Shown here: positions 8,382-15,986 of the stretch, one piece after another
Layout: each line of letters begins with the position of its first letter
Position numbering within the stretch: the stretch's first letter is position 1
Assembly: GCA_047974405.1 (NCBI GenBank)
Contig: JBKECI010000048.1
Span: 1 to 38,706, forward strand
DNA length: 38,706 nt
Reading direction: 5' to 3'
Source: UPXZ01 sp047974405
GTDB taxonomy: Bacteria > Bacteroidota > Bacteroidia > Bacteroidales > Paludibacteraceae
Position numbers and translations under genes: made by a program
The notes under the pieces: generated by a model
The model's database searches: none
Told to the model about the DNA's origin: nothing
Seen by the model: the letters and a program-made list of their open reading frames with translations, nothing else

Positions 8382-9491
8382 CTACATATGCATGACCAAC
8401 AAGGGAGTATCCACATTGAAGAGTAATCTTGTAACAATTCCCTGATTAAAAAATCGGGCAAATAGACTTCGTTTTTTGGCATTCAGCGCTACCAAATCAA
8501 TATCGTTGTTGTCTAAAAAAGAATGAATCTGTTTTAGGTTTTCTTCTTTTTCCAACAAGGCGTATTCTGTTTTCAGACCCGGATAATGATTTGAGAAATA
8601 ATCTTTGATACCTGTAAGTTTTATTTCGTCCCAAGCATCTTTTTTGTCGGACGAGTGGATGAAGAAAACTTCTAGATTGTCATTGTTGTAAAGAGAGATT
8701 GTTTCGTCAATTGCAATCAAATCTTTTTGGTCAAAATTGGTCAAAAAAGCGATTCGTTTCACTTTGTTCGGTTGCCTGAAATTACCATTTTCAGGCACGG
8801 CAACCACAGGTTGGGAGCTTCCTTCAAGCACTTCGGAGGTTACGCTCCCTATCAGTTCGTCTTTTTTTCTTATCCTGCTCTTTGTACCCATTATTATAAG
8901 GGACGGTTCTTTTTTTTTGGCAAAGTCCAGTATTACATCTTCGGGTACACCGGCGCTTAATTCAAACTTAAACTTAATGTCCGCTACATCTCCCTGTGTT
9001 ATCCAACGGTTTACAAGATTGGTAAAATTTTCGATATCGGCATTCATCATTGCCATTGTTCGGCGAACAGTTTCGCTGTCTGCCAGAGCGTAAGTATTTA
9101 TATTATTTTCGGAAGATATGTTGAACGATGGGAGAAAATATGCGTGCAGAAAAACAACTTCTGTATTCAACATTTCCGCAAAATAGAAACCGTATTTGCA
9201 TACATCTTTGATGTTATCACTTAAATCGATGGGAATCAAAACTATGTTTTTGTTGCGGGGAGAGTTTTGCATTGCCTCTTTATCCCAAGCATCTTCTATC
9301 TTTTCTACCAATTTCAAAGCGCGGGGAAGGTCGCTCTCTTTTATCCTTACCCTTACCCCTACCGCAACCTCCGGATTTGCAATATTCAAATTGTGGATAA
9401 TGGTTTCGATACCGTTTTTGTCCAACTCATCTTTGATTTTGTTTGCACGTTCGTAAGTGCGAATTGCCAGTGTTACCAATTTATCTTCCAT
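8382..9491 (-). CDS. DUF2007-like domain fused to tandem universal stress protein domains
   Basis: A 369-residue cytoplasmic protein. Residues 1-75 (LVTLAIRTYERANKIKDELD, then VGVRVRIKESDLPRALKLVE) resemble the DUF2007 putative signal-transducing domain. Residues about 82-235 form a full UspA-like domain with the C-terminal pattern MGTKSRIRKKDELIGSVTSE; the second Gly of the usual G-x2-G-x9-G-S/T ATP loop is replaced, so ATP binding is uncertain. Residues about 243-369 are a second, degenerate Usp domain without the loop, ending VDTPLLVMHM. Tandem Usp proteins are common in Bacteroidetes; the N-terminal fusion is less so. The start at 9491 is followed by an uninterrupted DUF2007-like fold, supporting it. 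Monocistronic. A role in stress or energy-status sensing is inferred only from family. Confidence 0.85.
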   Translation of the reverse strand: MEDKLVTLAIRTYERANKIKDELDKNGIETIIHNLNIANPEVAVGVRVRIKESDLPRALKLVEKIEDAWDKEAMQNSPRNKNIVLIPIDLSDNIKDVCKYGFYFAEMLNTEVVFLHAYFLPSFNISSENNINTYALADSETVRRTMAMMNADIENFTNLVNRWITQGDVADIKFKFELSAGVPEDVILDFAKKKEPSLIIMGTKSRIRKKDELIGSVTSEVLEGSSQPVVAVPENGNFRQPNKVKRIAFLTNFDQKDLIAIDETISLYNNDNLEVFFIHSSDKKDAWDEIKLTGIKDYFSNHYPGLKTEYALLEKEENLKQIHSFLDNNDIDLVALNAKKRSLFARFFNQGIVTRLLFNVDTPLLVMHM

Positions 9492-9779
9492 AATGAAAAA
9501 AATATTTTGCCGATTTTGTGATTCAATTTATCTTTCAAAACAAATATTTGTCCGCATAAAGGATAAAAAAAGTATTGGGCTATAATCCCATAAATATCTT
9601 CGTAAAATTAAACATAATCTATTAATAAACCATTATTTTTTAACAAAATAAAATCGATTAATCCTTTCTGGTCAGTTTGTTGGGATTTTGGGTGTTTTGA
9701 TTAAGGAAATTTCTATGAATTAAAATTCTGATATACAGTGTATTTTTTGTATGTTTATATTGTGATATGTAAGTATAAA
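9492..9779. other. Non-coding AT-rich gap before the IS remnant
   Basis: No open frame with recognisable similarity. It includes the divergent promoter side of the stress protein gene. A small hairpin-like TGGG/CCCA pair around the sequence TGGGCTATAATCCCA near 9576-9590 and paired GATTAA motifs near 9655 and 9698 were noted but are too short to interpret. Confidence 0.4.
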
Positions 9780-10078
9780 CCATCTGTAAATAAGACATTG
9801 CTTGACAAAGAAATAAGTGCCAAGAAACTTTCAGTCATAGGGAATCCATTAAAAATAATAAGCAAAATTATTGATATTGGAATATTCAGGCATATCCAAG
9901 AAGAAGTCCTTTTACATACAGAAAAGAAAAGTAATGTAGGGACAAAATTTTATGATGTGGTAGTGATGTTTAAGATATTGGTTTGAGCAAATACTTGCAT
10001 AGTGTTTCTGACCGACAACCGTTATTCAAAAATACAGAGAAACCATATTTTAGACTCAATAAACCACCATATTTTTAG
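9780..10078 (+). pseudogene. IS5-family-like transposase N-terminal remnant
   Basis: Frame 3 reads LLDKEISAKKLSVIGNPLK, then EEVLLHTEKKSNVGTKFYDV and VVMFKILV before a TGA at 9984-9986. This is the N-terminal pattern of IS5-type DDE transposases (…KKSNAGAKPYDVVLMFKILVLQRYY…). Similarity continues in another frame with YLHSVSDRQPLF (expected …RYYNLSDEQ…) to the TAG at 10076-10078. The catalytic DDE region is absent. It is a dead, truncated insertion-sequence fragment; no intact inverted repeats were found. It lies directly upstream of the secreted glycosidase gene. Confidence 0.72.
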
Positions 10079-10152
10079 ATAAAATCGAAATATCGTGTAA
10101 ATAATTCTCTAAAATGACAATATTTTTATCTGTTATTTGAAATATATAATAT

Positions 10153-10160
10153 TAATTTTG
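10153..10160 (+). promoter_or_regulatory. Predicted -7 element for the GH105 gene
   Basis: TAATTTTG fits TAnnTTTG and lies 20 bases before the ATG at 10180, implying a very short leader. The -33 position is only T-rich. Confidence 0.4.
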
Positions 10161-10179
10161 CAGATATAAATGATTTACT

Positions 10180-12219
10180 ATGAAAAGATATTTTTTATTA
10201 ATGCTGATTTTATCCGTTTCGATTATTTCTTTCGCCGTACTGCCTTCCAAGTCGGATATTATTTCTCAAATGAAACTGGTCAACGACTATTGGATTGCAC
10301 AAAACACAGCACCTGGTAACAATCAATGGGCAAGAGGTGCATATTTTACCGGAAATTTAGATTTTTATAAAATATATCCGAAAGAGAGTTATTTGCAATA
10401 TGCCTTGCTGTGGGGAAACAACAACAATTGGGGGCTAAACGGTGGCTCCAATACCAGAAATGCCGACAATCAAACCTGCGGACAAACTTATATAGACTTG
10501 TACAACTTAGATGATACCCGGCAGCCTAACAAAATTGAAGCCATCAATCGGAGTATAAATAATATGGCTTACAGCAACAAATCGGACGATTGGTGGTGGA
10601 TAGACGCACTTTATATGGCAATGCCCGTGTTTACGCGAATGGGAGTAATGTTGGACGATTCTTTGTACTTTAACCGAATGTACGATCTCTATACTGATGC
10701 AAAAGTACGCAGAGGTTTATTCAATCCCGCTACCGGATTGTGGTACAGAGATGAATCATTCAAACCGCCCTATACAACAATTAATGGGCAAGAGAGCTAC
10801 TGGTCGCGTGGTAACGGTTGGGTAATTGCAGCCCACGCTCGGGTTTTACAGCTATTGCCCCACACAAACTCGCATAGAGCAGAATATATCGCAACCTTTC
10901 GGCAAATGGCAGCAGCGCTAAAAGAATGCCAACGTACCGACGGATTTTGGGGGGTAAGTTTGACAGATCCCAACGAATACAGCGGTCCCGAAACCAGTGG
11001 AACCTCTTTTTTTACTTATGCTTTGGCGTGGGGCATCAACAATCAATTGTTAGATTCGGCAACTTACTGTCCCATTGTAGAAAAGGCTTGGAAAGGGCTG
11101 ACCTCCATAGCTGTGCAACCCACCGGATTTTTGGGATATATACAGGGAGTTGGCTCCAATCCGGCATCGTCGCAGCCGGTAACGATAAATTCCAATGCCG
11201 ACTTCGGAGTGGGAGCATTCTTGCTGGCCGGAAGTGAAGTCGTAAAAATGGCTGCCGGAGAAATGCCCCTTCCTTTTAATTTTGGGATAAAAACCATAAG
11301 AACTATTGACAAAAATCATGTAAGTGTCGCTTTTACCAAAAAGGTAAATGTTACCTCAGGGGTGATTCCAGAAAACTATCTGATAAACAATAGTATAGAG
11401 GTAATTTCGGTATCGGTCGGAGATAATGACAGCACAGTAATATTGAATACAACCGAGTTGGATTTGAATACTTATACTTTGACCGTCAATGACATTACAA
11501 GTACCGGTGGCGAACCTTTGGAAAATGGAGAGACAAAAACATTTACTTACAGCGGTATATTTGCGGTAACAGCAAGTGGTTATGAATCCAATTCGAGCAA
11601 TATTCCCGAAAATACATTAGACTTCAACTTAGACACAAGATGGTCATGCGATGGAATGGGGCAGTGGATAATGTACGACTTGGGAGAGATAAAAAATATA
11701 TTGTCGGTAGATTTGGCTTTTTTCAATGGTGGCACAAGAAAAGGGTTCTTCGCAGTTCATCTCTCTTCAGACGGCGTGGACTTTGCGGAAGTTTATACCG
11801 GAGAGTCGAGCGGTAAAACAAATAGTTTGGAGAACTACAATTTTGATGATAAACTAGCCCGATATGTAAAAATAATCGGTTATGGCAACAGTCAAAACAC
11901 TTGGAATAGCATAACCGAAACCCAAATAAATTGGGAAGAGGCGAGTTCCGGAATATTTAATCCCGTTTCGGAAAGAGCAGTTTTTTATCCCAACCCACTT
12001 ACCAGCGGAGAAAAACTGAATATCCAGACAAAAGACGATTCGAAAGAGAATAAAATCGTTATTGTGAATACCTTGGGTAAAGTAGTTTATGACAAAACAA
12101 AGCAATCTGTGTACAATTATTTGCAGATAGAAGATTTGAAACTGCAAGGAGGCGTTTATTTCGTAAAATTGATTGATGGACAAAAGAGAGAAACATCGGG
12201 TATGCTGATGGTGGAATGA
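10180..12219 (+). CDS. GH105 unsaturated glucuronyl/galacturonyl hydrolase with Ig-like, F5/8C and T9SS domains
   Basis: A 679-residue exported enzyme. Residues 1-20 are a signal peptide. Residues about 25-358 are a GH88/GH105 (alpha/alpha)6 barrel that hydrates and releases unsaturated uronic acids from products of pectin or related polysaccharide lyases. The catalytic Asp is probably D142 in WWWIDALYMAMPVF, and YWSRGNGWV (207-215) is the other hallmark. Residues about 368-460 are an SbsA-like Ig domain. Residues about 465-595 (SNSSNIPENTLDFNLDTRWS, GQWIMYDLGEIK) are an F5/8 type C carbohydrate-binding domain. Residues 600-679 (FYPNPLTSGEKLNI to the end) are a T9SS type A sorting domain, so the enzyme is surface-exposed or released. 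The next gene, a FAS1 lipoprotein, is 112 bases downstream. No SusCD pair is present. Confidence 0.9.
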   Translation: MKRYFLLMLILSVSIISFAVLPSKSDIISQMKLVNDYWIAQNTAPGNNQWARGAYFTGNLDFYKIYPKESYLQYALLWGNNNNWGLNGGSNTRNADNQTCGQTYIDLYNLDDTRQPNKIEAINRSINNMAYSNKSDDWWWIDALYMAMPVFTRMGVMLDDSLYFNRMYDLYTDAKVRRGLFNPATGLWYRDESFKPPYTTINGQESYWSRGNGWVIAAHARVLQLLPHTNSHRAEYIATFRQMAAALKECQRTDGFWGVSLTDPNEYSGPETSGTSFFTYALAWGINNQLLDSATYCPIVEKAWKGLTSIAVQPTGFLGYIQGVGSNPASSQPVTINSNADFGVGAFLLAGSEVVKMAAGEMPLPFNFGIKTIRTIDKNHVSVAFTKKVNVTSGVIPENYLINNSIEVISVSVGDNDSTVILNTTELDLNTYTLTVNDITSTGGEPLENGETKTFTYSGIFAVTASGYESNSSNIPENTLDFNLDTRWSCDGMGQWIMYDLGEIKNILSVDLAFFNGGTRKGFFAVHLSSDGVDFAEVYTGESSGKTNSLENYNFDDKLARYVKIIGYGNSQNTWNSITETQINWEEASSGIFNPVSERAVFYPNPLTSGEKLNIQTKDDSKENKIVIVNTLGKVVYDKTKQSVYNYLQIEDLKLQGGVYFVKLIDGQKRETSGMLMVE

Positions 12220-12331
12220 ACTTTTCTTCTTCTTTTTGATATATGGTTGCTGAAGAACAATCGTTTGTGTTAAATTGAGAGATGTATCGTTACAAAAGAA
12301 AACTCCTTATTTTGCTTAAAAAACAGACATT

Positions 12332-14227
12332 ATGAAAAACAAAATGAGTTTGAATTTATGGCTACTAATTTCCGTTGCAACAGTGTCGCTATTCTCAGTC
12401 TCGTGCAACTCGGATGATATTGCCGATGAAAACCTTTATACATTTACCGACAAAATGTTGGGGCAATATATTGAGGCAGACAGTTCATTATCCGAATTTT
12501 ATTCCCTAATAACCAAAACCAAGGTTCTTGGTTTGCTCAATTCTTACGGAGAATATACTTGTTTTGTACCCGATAATGAGGCGATGAGGGAATTTTATAA
12601 GTCTAAAGGAAAACAGAGCCTCGATGACTTTAGTGACGATAGTCTAAAAATCATTATTTACGATCATCTTATCAATGGCTCTGCGATTTCTCAAATCAAC
12701 TTTAATGCAGGACGCCTGCCTGTACCCTCTATGAGCAATCGGTTTATTACAATCTCTTACAGCAACAATCAAACTTACATAAACAAGACATCTTTGCTTG
12801 TAGAAAAAGACATTGAACTGCACAACGGGATTTTGCATAAAATAGATAGAGTACTCGACCCCGTTCGCGCCGGAATTGTGGAAGTATTGGCACAAGAAAA
12901 AGAGTTCTCTATTTTTTATGCAGCGTTAATCGAAACGGGTTTAGCAGATTCTTTGCTATTGACAAAAGACGAATCGTACTCTCTCACAGAATCGAGAGCC
13001 GTAGAACTTGAAGATGCCGTAATGACCACCATAGCAAGCGACAGATACGCCCCAAGGACCAGAGAATACGGATATACTGTGCTAATTGAAAGTAACGGGA
13101 CATTAAAAAATAACGGCATCGAAAATCTTGACGATTTGAAAAAATATGCCGCCTCCGTTTACGACCAGATTTATCCTGCGGACACTGGTATAGACAATCC
13201 CAAAAATAGAGCAAATAGTCTGAACAGATTTATTGCTTATCATCTTATAAACAAAGAGTTGAGCTATACCCGATTTTTGTCAGACTACGATACCGGACAC
13301 ATGTTTAAAACGGTTGATATGTATGAATATCTGGCGCCAATGTCTCCCAATACGTTGATTGAAATTAAAAATGAGAGAACATCCGGAAAGACCAATCTGT
13401 TCAATTACATCAAAGACACAGGAAAATCTATCCAAATAGTAATGAGCAATTATGATAACGATGCTTCCAACGGTGTATATCACGAAATAGACAATATGCT
13501 TGTTTTTAGTCGAGAGGTTGAAGGAATGATTTCATCTAAGCGTTTAAGAATTGATGTGGCAAGTCTATTTCCCGAACTGACGAATAATAATATGAGAGGG
13601 AGACCAAGCGACAATGGCAATCTATACCGCTACGCTCTACCCGCCGGCTATCTCAAAAATCTGCAAAGCAACGAGCAGACTGTAATATGTTATACTGCCC
13701 CCAACGATAAGCTGATGAACTATGAAGGGGATGAAATATTCATCGCTACAAAAGAGGGACAATTGTACGACATAAACATAGAAACCCTACCTATACCTGC
13801 CGGCACGTATGAGGTAAGGTTTAGTTATCAGGCAAACGGTAGGAGGGGAGTAGCACAATTTTATCTGGATGGAACACCATCGGGAGTTCCCGTCAATCTG
13901 AATACTTCAACTTCCGATCCTGCCATTGGTTACATAGCACCCGGTTCAGATGCCGCCGATCCTTTTGGTTACGACAATGACAAAATGATGCGGAACAGAG
14001 GATATATGAAAGGTCCCGGAAGTTACAAAGCGATAAATAGCTCATGGTATCCCGGCGAAAGTGCAAGGTTCAATGCCGGAAATGTTCGGAAAATATTGGG
14101 GACATTTGAATTTTCAGATATGAAACCACACTATTTAAGCGCTAAAGGGCTGAGTGGAGGGCAATTTCAAATAGATTTTATAGAATTTATACCTACTAGC
14201 GCCATAGAGAGTGAAGATATATATTAA
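12332..14227 (+). CDS. Lipoprotein with two fasciclin (FAS1) domains
   Basis: A 631-residue predicted outer-membrane lipoprotein: signal peptide with lipobox SVSC and lipidated Cys25. The first FAS1 domain is about 35-195 (FYSLITKTKVLGLLNSYGEY, TCFVPDNEAMREFY, LHNGILHKIDRVL). A second is about 198-395 (FYAALIETGLADSLL, YTVLIESNGTLKNNGI, NRFIAYHLINKELS, NGVYHEIDNMLVF). The C-terminal 230 residues (MISSKRLRIDVASLFPELTN onward, with IPAGTYEVRFSYQANGRRGV) form a beta-rich domain of the kind that follows FAS1 in Bacteroidales proteins encoded beside SusC/SusD-type loci. FAS1 domains mediate adhesion or ligand binding. Here it accompanies a GH105 enzyme rather than SusCD. A strong terminator follows. 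The ligand is unknown. Confidence 0.87.
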   Translation: MKNKMSLNLWLLISVATVSLFSVSCNSDDIADENLYTFTDKMLGQYIEADSSLSEFYSLITKTKVLGLLNSYGEYTCFVPDNEAMREFYKSKGKQSLDDFSDDSLKIIIYDHLINGSAISQINFNAGRLPVPSMSNRFITISYSNNQTYINKTSLLVEKDIELHNGILHKIDRVLDPVRAGIVEVLAQEKEFSIFYAALIETGLADSLLLTKDESYSLTESRAVELEDAVMTTIASDRYAPRTREYGYTVLIESNGTLKNNGIENLDDLKKYAASVYDQIYPADTGIDNPKNRANSLNRFIAYHLINKELSYTRFLSDYDTGHMFKTVDMYEYLAPMSPNTLIEIKNERTSGKTNLFNYIKDTGKSIQIVMSNYDNDASNGVYHEIDNMLVFSREVEGMISSKRLRIDVASLFPELTNNNMRGRPSDNGNLYRYALPAGYLKNLQSNEQTVICYTAPNDKLMNYEGDEIFIATKEGQLYDINIETLPIPAGTYEVRFSYQANGRRGVAQFYLDGTPSGVPVNLNTSTSDPAIGYIAPGSDAADPFGYDNDKMMRNRGYMKGPGSYKAINSSWYPGESARFNAGNVRKILGTFEFSDMKPHYLSAKGLSGGQFQIDFIEFIPTSAIESEDIY

Positions 14228-14268
14228 ACCGGAGCCTTGTAAAAGTATAAGCTACCTCCTCCAAACTT

Positions 14269-14300
14269 TGGACTGATTTAATTATCAGTCCATTTTTTTT
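14269..14300 (+). terminator. Rho-independent terminator after the FAS1 lipoprotein
   Basis: Perfect 9-bp arms TGGACTGAT (14269-14277) and ATCAGTCCA (14284-14292) around a 6-base loop, followed by eight T residues. Confidence 0.85.
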
Positions 14301-14522
14301 GGGAGGGAATAGTATAATGATTTTTTAATTATATAGCTGTATATGAGTGAATAATTTACTTGTTGAAATGAGAATAGAATTTGAGTAATTGTCTGTTTTG
14401 TAGTTGTTTGTAATTTGAATAGGTCATTGTTATCACCATAAGTTTTTAAAGTTCAAGTAAAAAACATATTTAACATTTGAATTTATAATATAATAGAGAT
14501 TATATAAATCAGATTTTTTCTA
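14301..14522. other. AT-rich non-coding spacer
   Basis: Very AT-rich sequence between a terminator and the inverted repeat copy. No coding frame, hairpin or promoter that I would defend. Confidence 0.5.
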
Positions 14523-14678
14523 AGGGGAACTAAAAATGAAAGTTACAAATTTCAATCCCCCTTGCCCAAGGGGCTAAGGGGGATTGAAACAATCTGTCTC
14601 CCGAGAAAGGGGTAAGAAAATTATAATATTTTACTGATAATAAGTGTTGTAACAAGGTGGTCTGTATGATCTCTAATA
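14523..14678 (-). repeat. Dispersed palindrome-bearing repeat, copy B (inverted relative to copy A)
   Basis: Reverse complement of copy A at 431-630. Exact shared blocks here are 14624-14644 (21 bp), 14584-14602 (19 bp) and 14539-14555 (17 bp). The variable centre is shorter than in copy A and forms one long hairpin: AATCCCCCTT (14554-14563) and AAGGGGGATT (14576-14585) are perfect arms, with a further GCCC/GGGC pairing inside. The minus-strand 67-codon open frame across it looks accidental because copy A does not keep it. Confidence 0.75.
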
Positions 14679-14971
14679 CTTTCCTCATTCTTTTACCATA
14701 GATTAATTTGTGTTCCAATAAAAATTTAGCCACATAATTTAATAGTCAGATTAATATTGGGCCTGTTTGTTATAAAAGGGGGCTGAGTAGTTGCGTGTTG
14801 TTTGGCAGGGGCAAAAAGCGTTTTTTAGCTCAATAAAGTAGGGACTACAATCGACATCAACGGGGCAACTGACGTATATCATAAACGTGGCGGTAGAAGA
14901 TTCCGAATTTTGTATATATTCATTTTGAAATTATACCTATCTTTGCGTATTACATTAATTTCGAACAAAAT
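14679..14971 (+). other. Gap with a possible decayed coding scrap
   Basis: The stretch from about 14800 to 14900 gives protein-like but broken translations (for example GTTIDINGATDVYHKRGG from about 14841) with no start, stops nearby and no family I recognise. Near its end lies a candidate promoter for the transporter gene. Confidence 0.3.
14938..14945 (+). promoter_or_regulatory. Predicted -7 element for the CDF transporter gene
   Basis: TATCTTTG, an exact TAnnTTTG match, 26 bases before the ATG at 14972. A TTTG at 14909-14912 is 25 bases upstream, wider than the usual 19-21. Confidence 0.5.
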
Positions 14972-15883
14972 ATGTCTCACGAAAATGCCTCAGTCAAATC
15001 TATTATTTTTGCGTTGCTTGCAAATTTGGGTATTGCATTAACCAAAACCGGTGCTGCAATACTTACCGGTTCGGGGGCAATGCTTGCCGAATCCATCCAC
15101 TCTTTTGCAGATTGCGGTAATCAACTTCTTTTATTTGTAGGGCTGAAACAGTCGAAAATAGCCGGTAGCGAACAACACCCGATGGGACATGGGAAAGAAA
15201 TATATTTTTGGTCGTTTATTGTAGCTTTGATTTTGTTCAGTATGGGCGGGATGTTTTCTATTTACGAGGGGATTCACAAGATGAGTACCCACGAAGGATT
15301 GAAGAGTCCAATGATTGCCGTTATTGTACTGCTGGTAAGCATGATTCTCGAAGGGGCTTCGCTTTATGGATGCATCACTCAAATAAATAAGATAAAGAGA
15401 AAAAACGAATCGTTGTGGCAATGGATCAAAAATACTCGAAACAGCGAGTTGGTCGTAGTCTTAGGCGAAGATGTGGCTGCTTTAACGGGACTGTTTTTGG
15501 CTCTTGTCGCCGTACTATTGGCTTGGTATACCGAAAATCCCATTTTTGATGCAGCAGGGAGTATTACCATCGGGGTATTGCTAATTGTGGTATCTGTATT
15601 TTTAGGAATAAAAGTGAAGGGATTGCTTATAGGGCAAAGTTCAGACAAAGAATCCAGAGACGAAATATCCACATTTTTGAATAATAGAGTGGAAATAGAG
15701 AAAGTATTAAATGTGATTACCCTCCAATTTGGAGCCGATATTATGGTTGCAATAAAAGCAAAGATGAGAAAAACAACCAACATAGAGGAATTGGCAAAAG
15801 ATATCAACGAATGCGAACAGGGACTCAAAGCGTTGAATCCGCAAATAAAATGGATATTTTTCGAACCCGATTTGGTTAAGTAA
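14972..15883 (+). CDS. Cation diffusion facilitator (ZnT9/SLC30A9-like) transporter
   Basis: A 303-residue inner-membrane protein of the CDF family, which exports divalent metals in exchange for protons. Six hydrophobic helices are visible. Helix 2 has AESIHSFADCGNQ, keeping the HxxxD metal-site pair as H43 and D47; HPMGHGKEIYFW (69-80) is the conserved loop before helix 3. Where most CDF proteins have HxxxD in helix 5, this one has GEDVAALTG (165-173), so that half of the canonical site is changed; this is a feature of the ZnT9-like branch. A soluble ferredoxin-like C-terminal domain (about 215-303) ends IKWIFFEPDL. Metal specificity is therefore uncertain. It has its own promoter and is followed 103 bases later by another transporter. 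Confidence 0.87.
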   Translation: MSHENASVKSIIFALLANLGIALTKTGAAILTGSGAMLAESIHSFADCGNQLLLFVGLKQSKIAGSEQHPMGHGKEIYFWSFIVALILFSMGGMFSIYEGIHKMSTHEGLKSPMIAVIVLLVSMILEGASLYGCITQINKIKRKNESLWQWIKNTRNSELVVVLGEDVAALTGLFLALVAVLLAWYTENPIFDAAGSITIGVLLIVVSVFLGIKVKGLLIGQSSDKESRDEISTFLNNRVEIEKVLNVITLQFGADIMVAIKAKMRKTTNIEELAKDINECEQGLKALNPQIKWIFFEPDLVK

Positions 15884-15954
15884 GGGAATAAGTAATTAGT
15901 TCAAACGCTATGGGTGAAAAATTCGTAGCATTTTAGTTTTTAAAAATATTTTAT

Positions 15955-15962
15955 TAATTTTG
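15955..15962 (+). promoter_or_regulatory. Predicted -7 element for the AmpG-like gene
   Basis: TAATTTTG fits TAnnTTTG, 25 bases before the ATG at 15987; a TTTT at 15931-15934 is at -33 spacing (20 bases). Confidence 0.5.
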
Positions 15963-15986
15963 CGACAATCTTAATATTTTTAATAA

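Noticed and set aside
9738..9779. The ATG at 9738 as a true start of a small gene
   Set aside because: The recognisable transposase similarity starts only at about 9780 and ends at a premature stop followed by a frameshift; the ORF is a remnant.
14530..14733. A 67-codon minus-strand open frame across repeat copy B
   Set aside because: The frame is not kept in copy A of the same repeat, which has stops there, so it is not a conserved gene.
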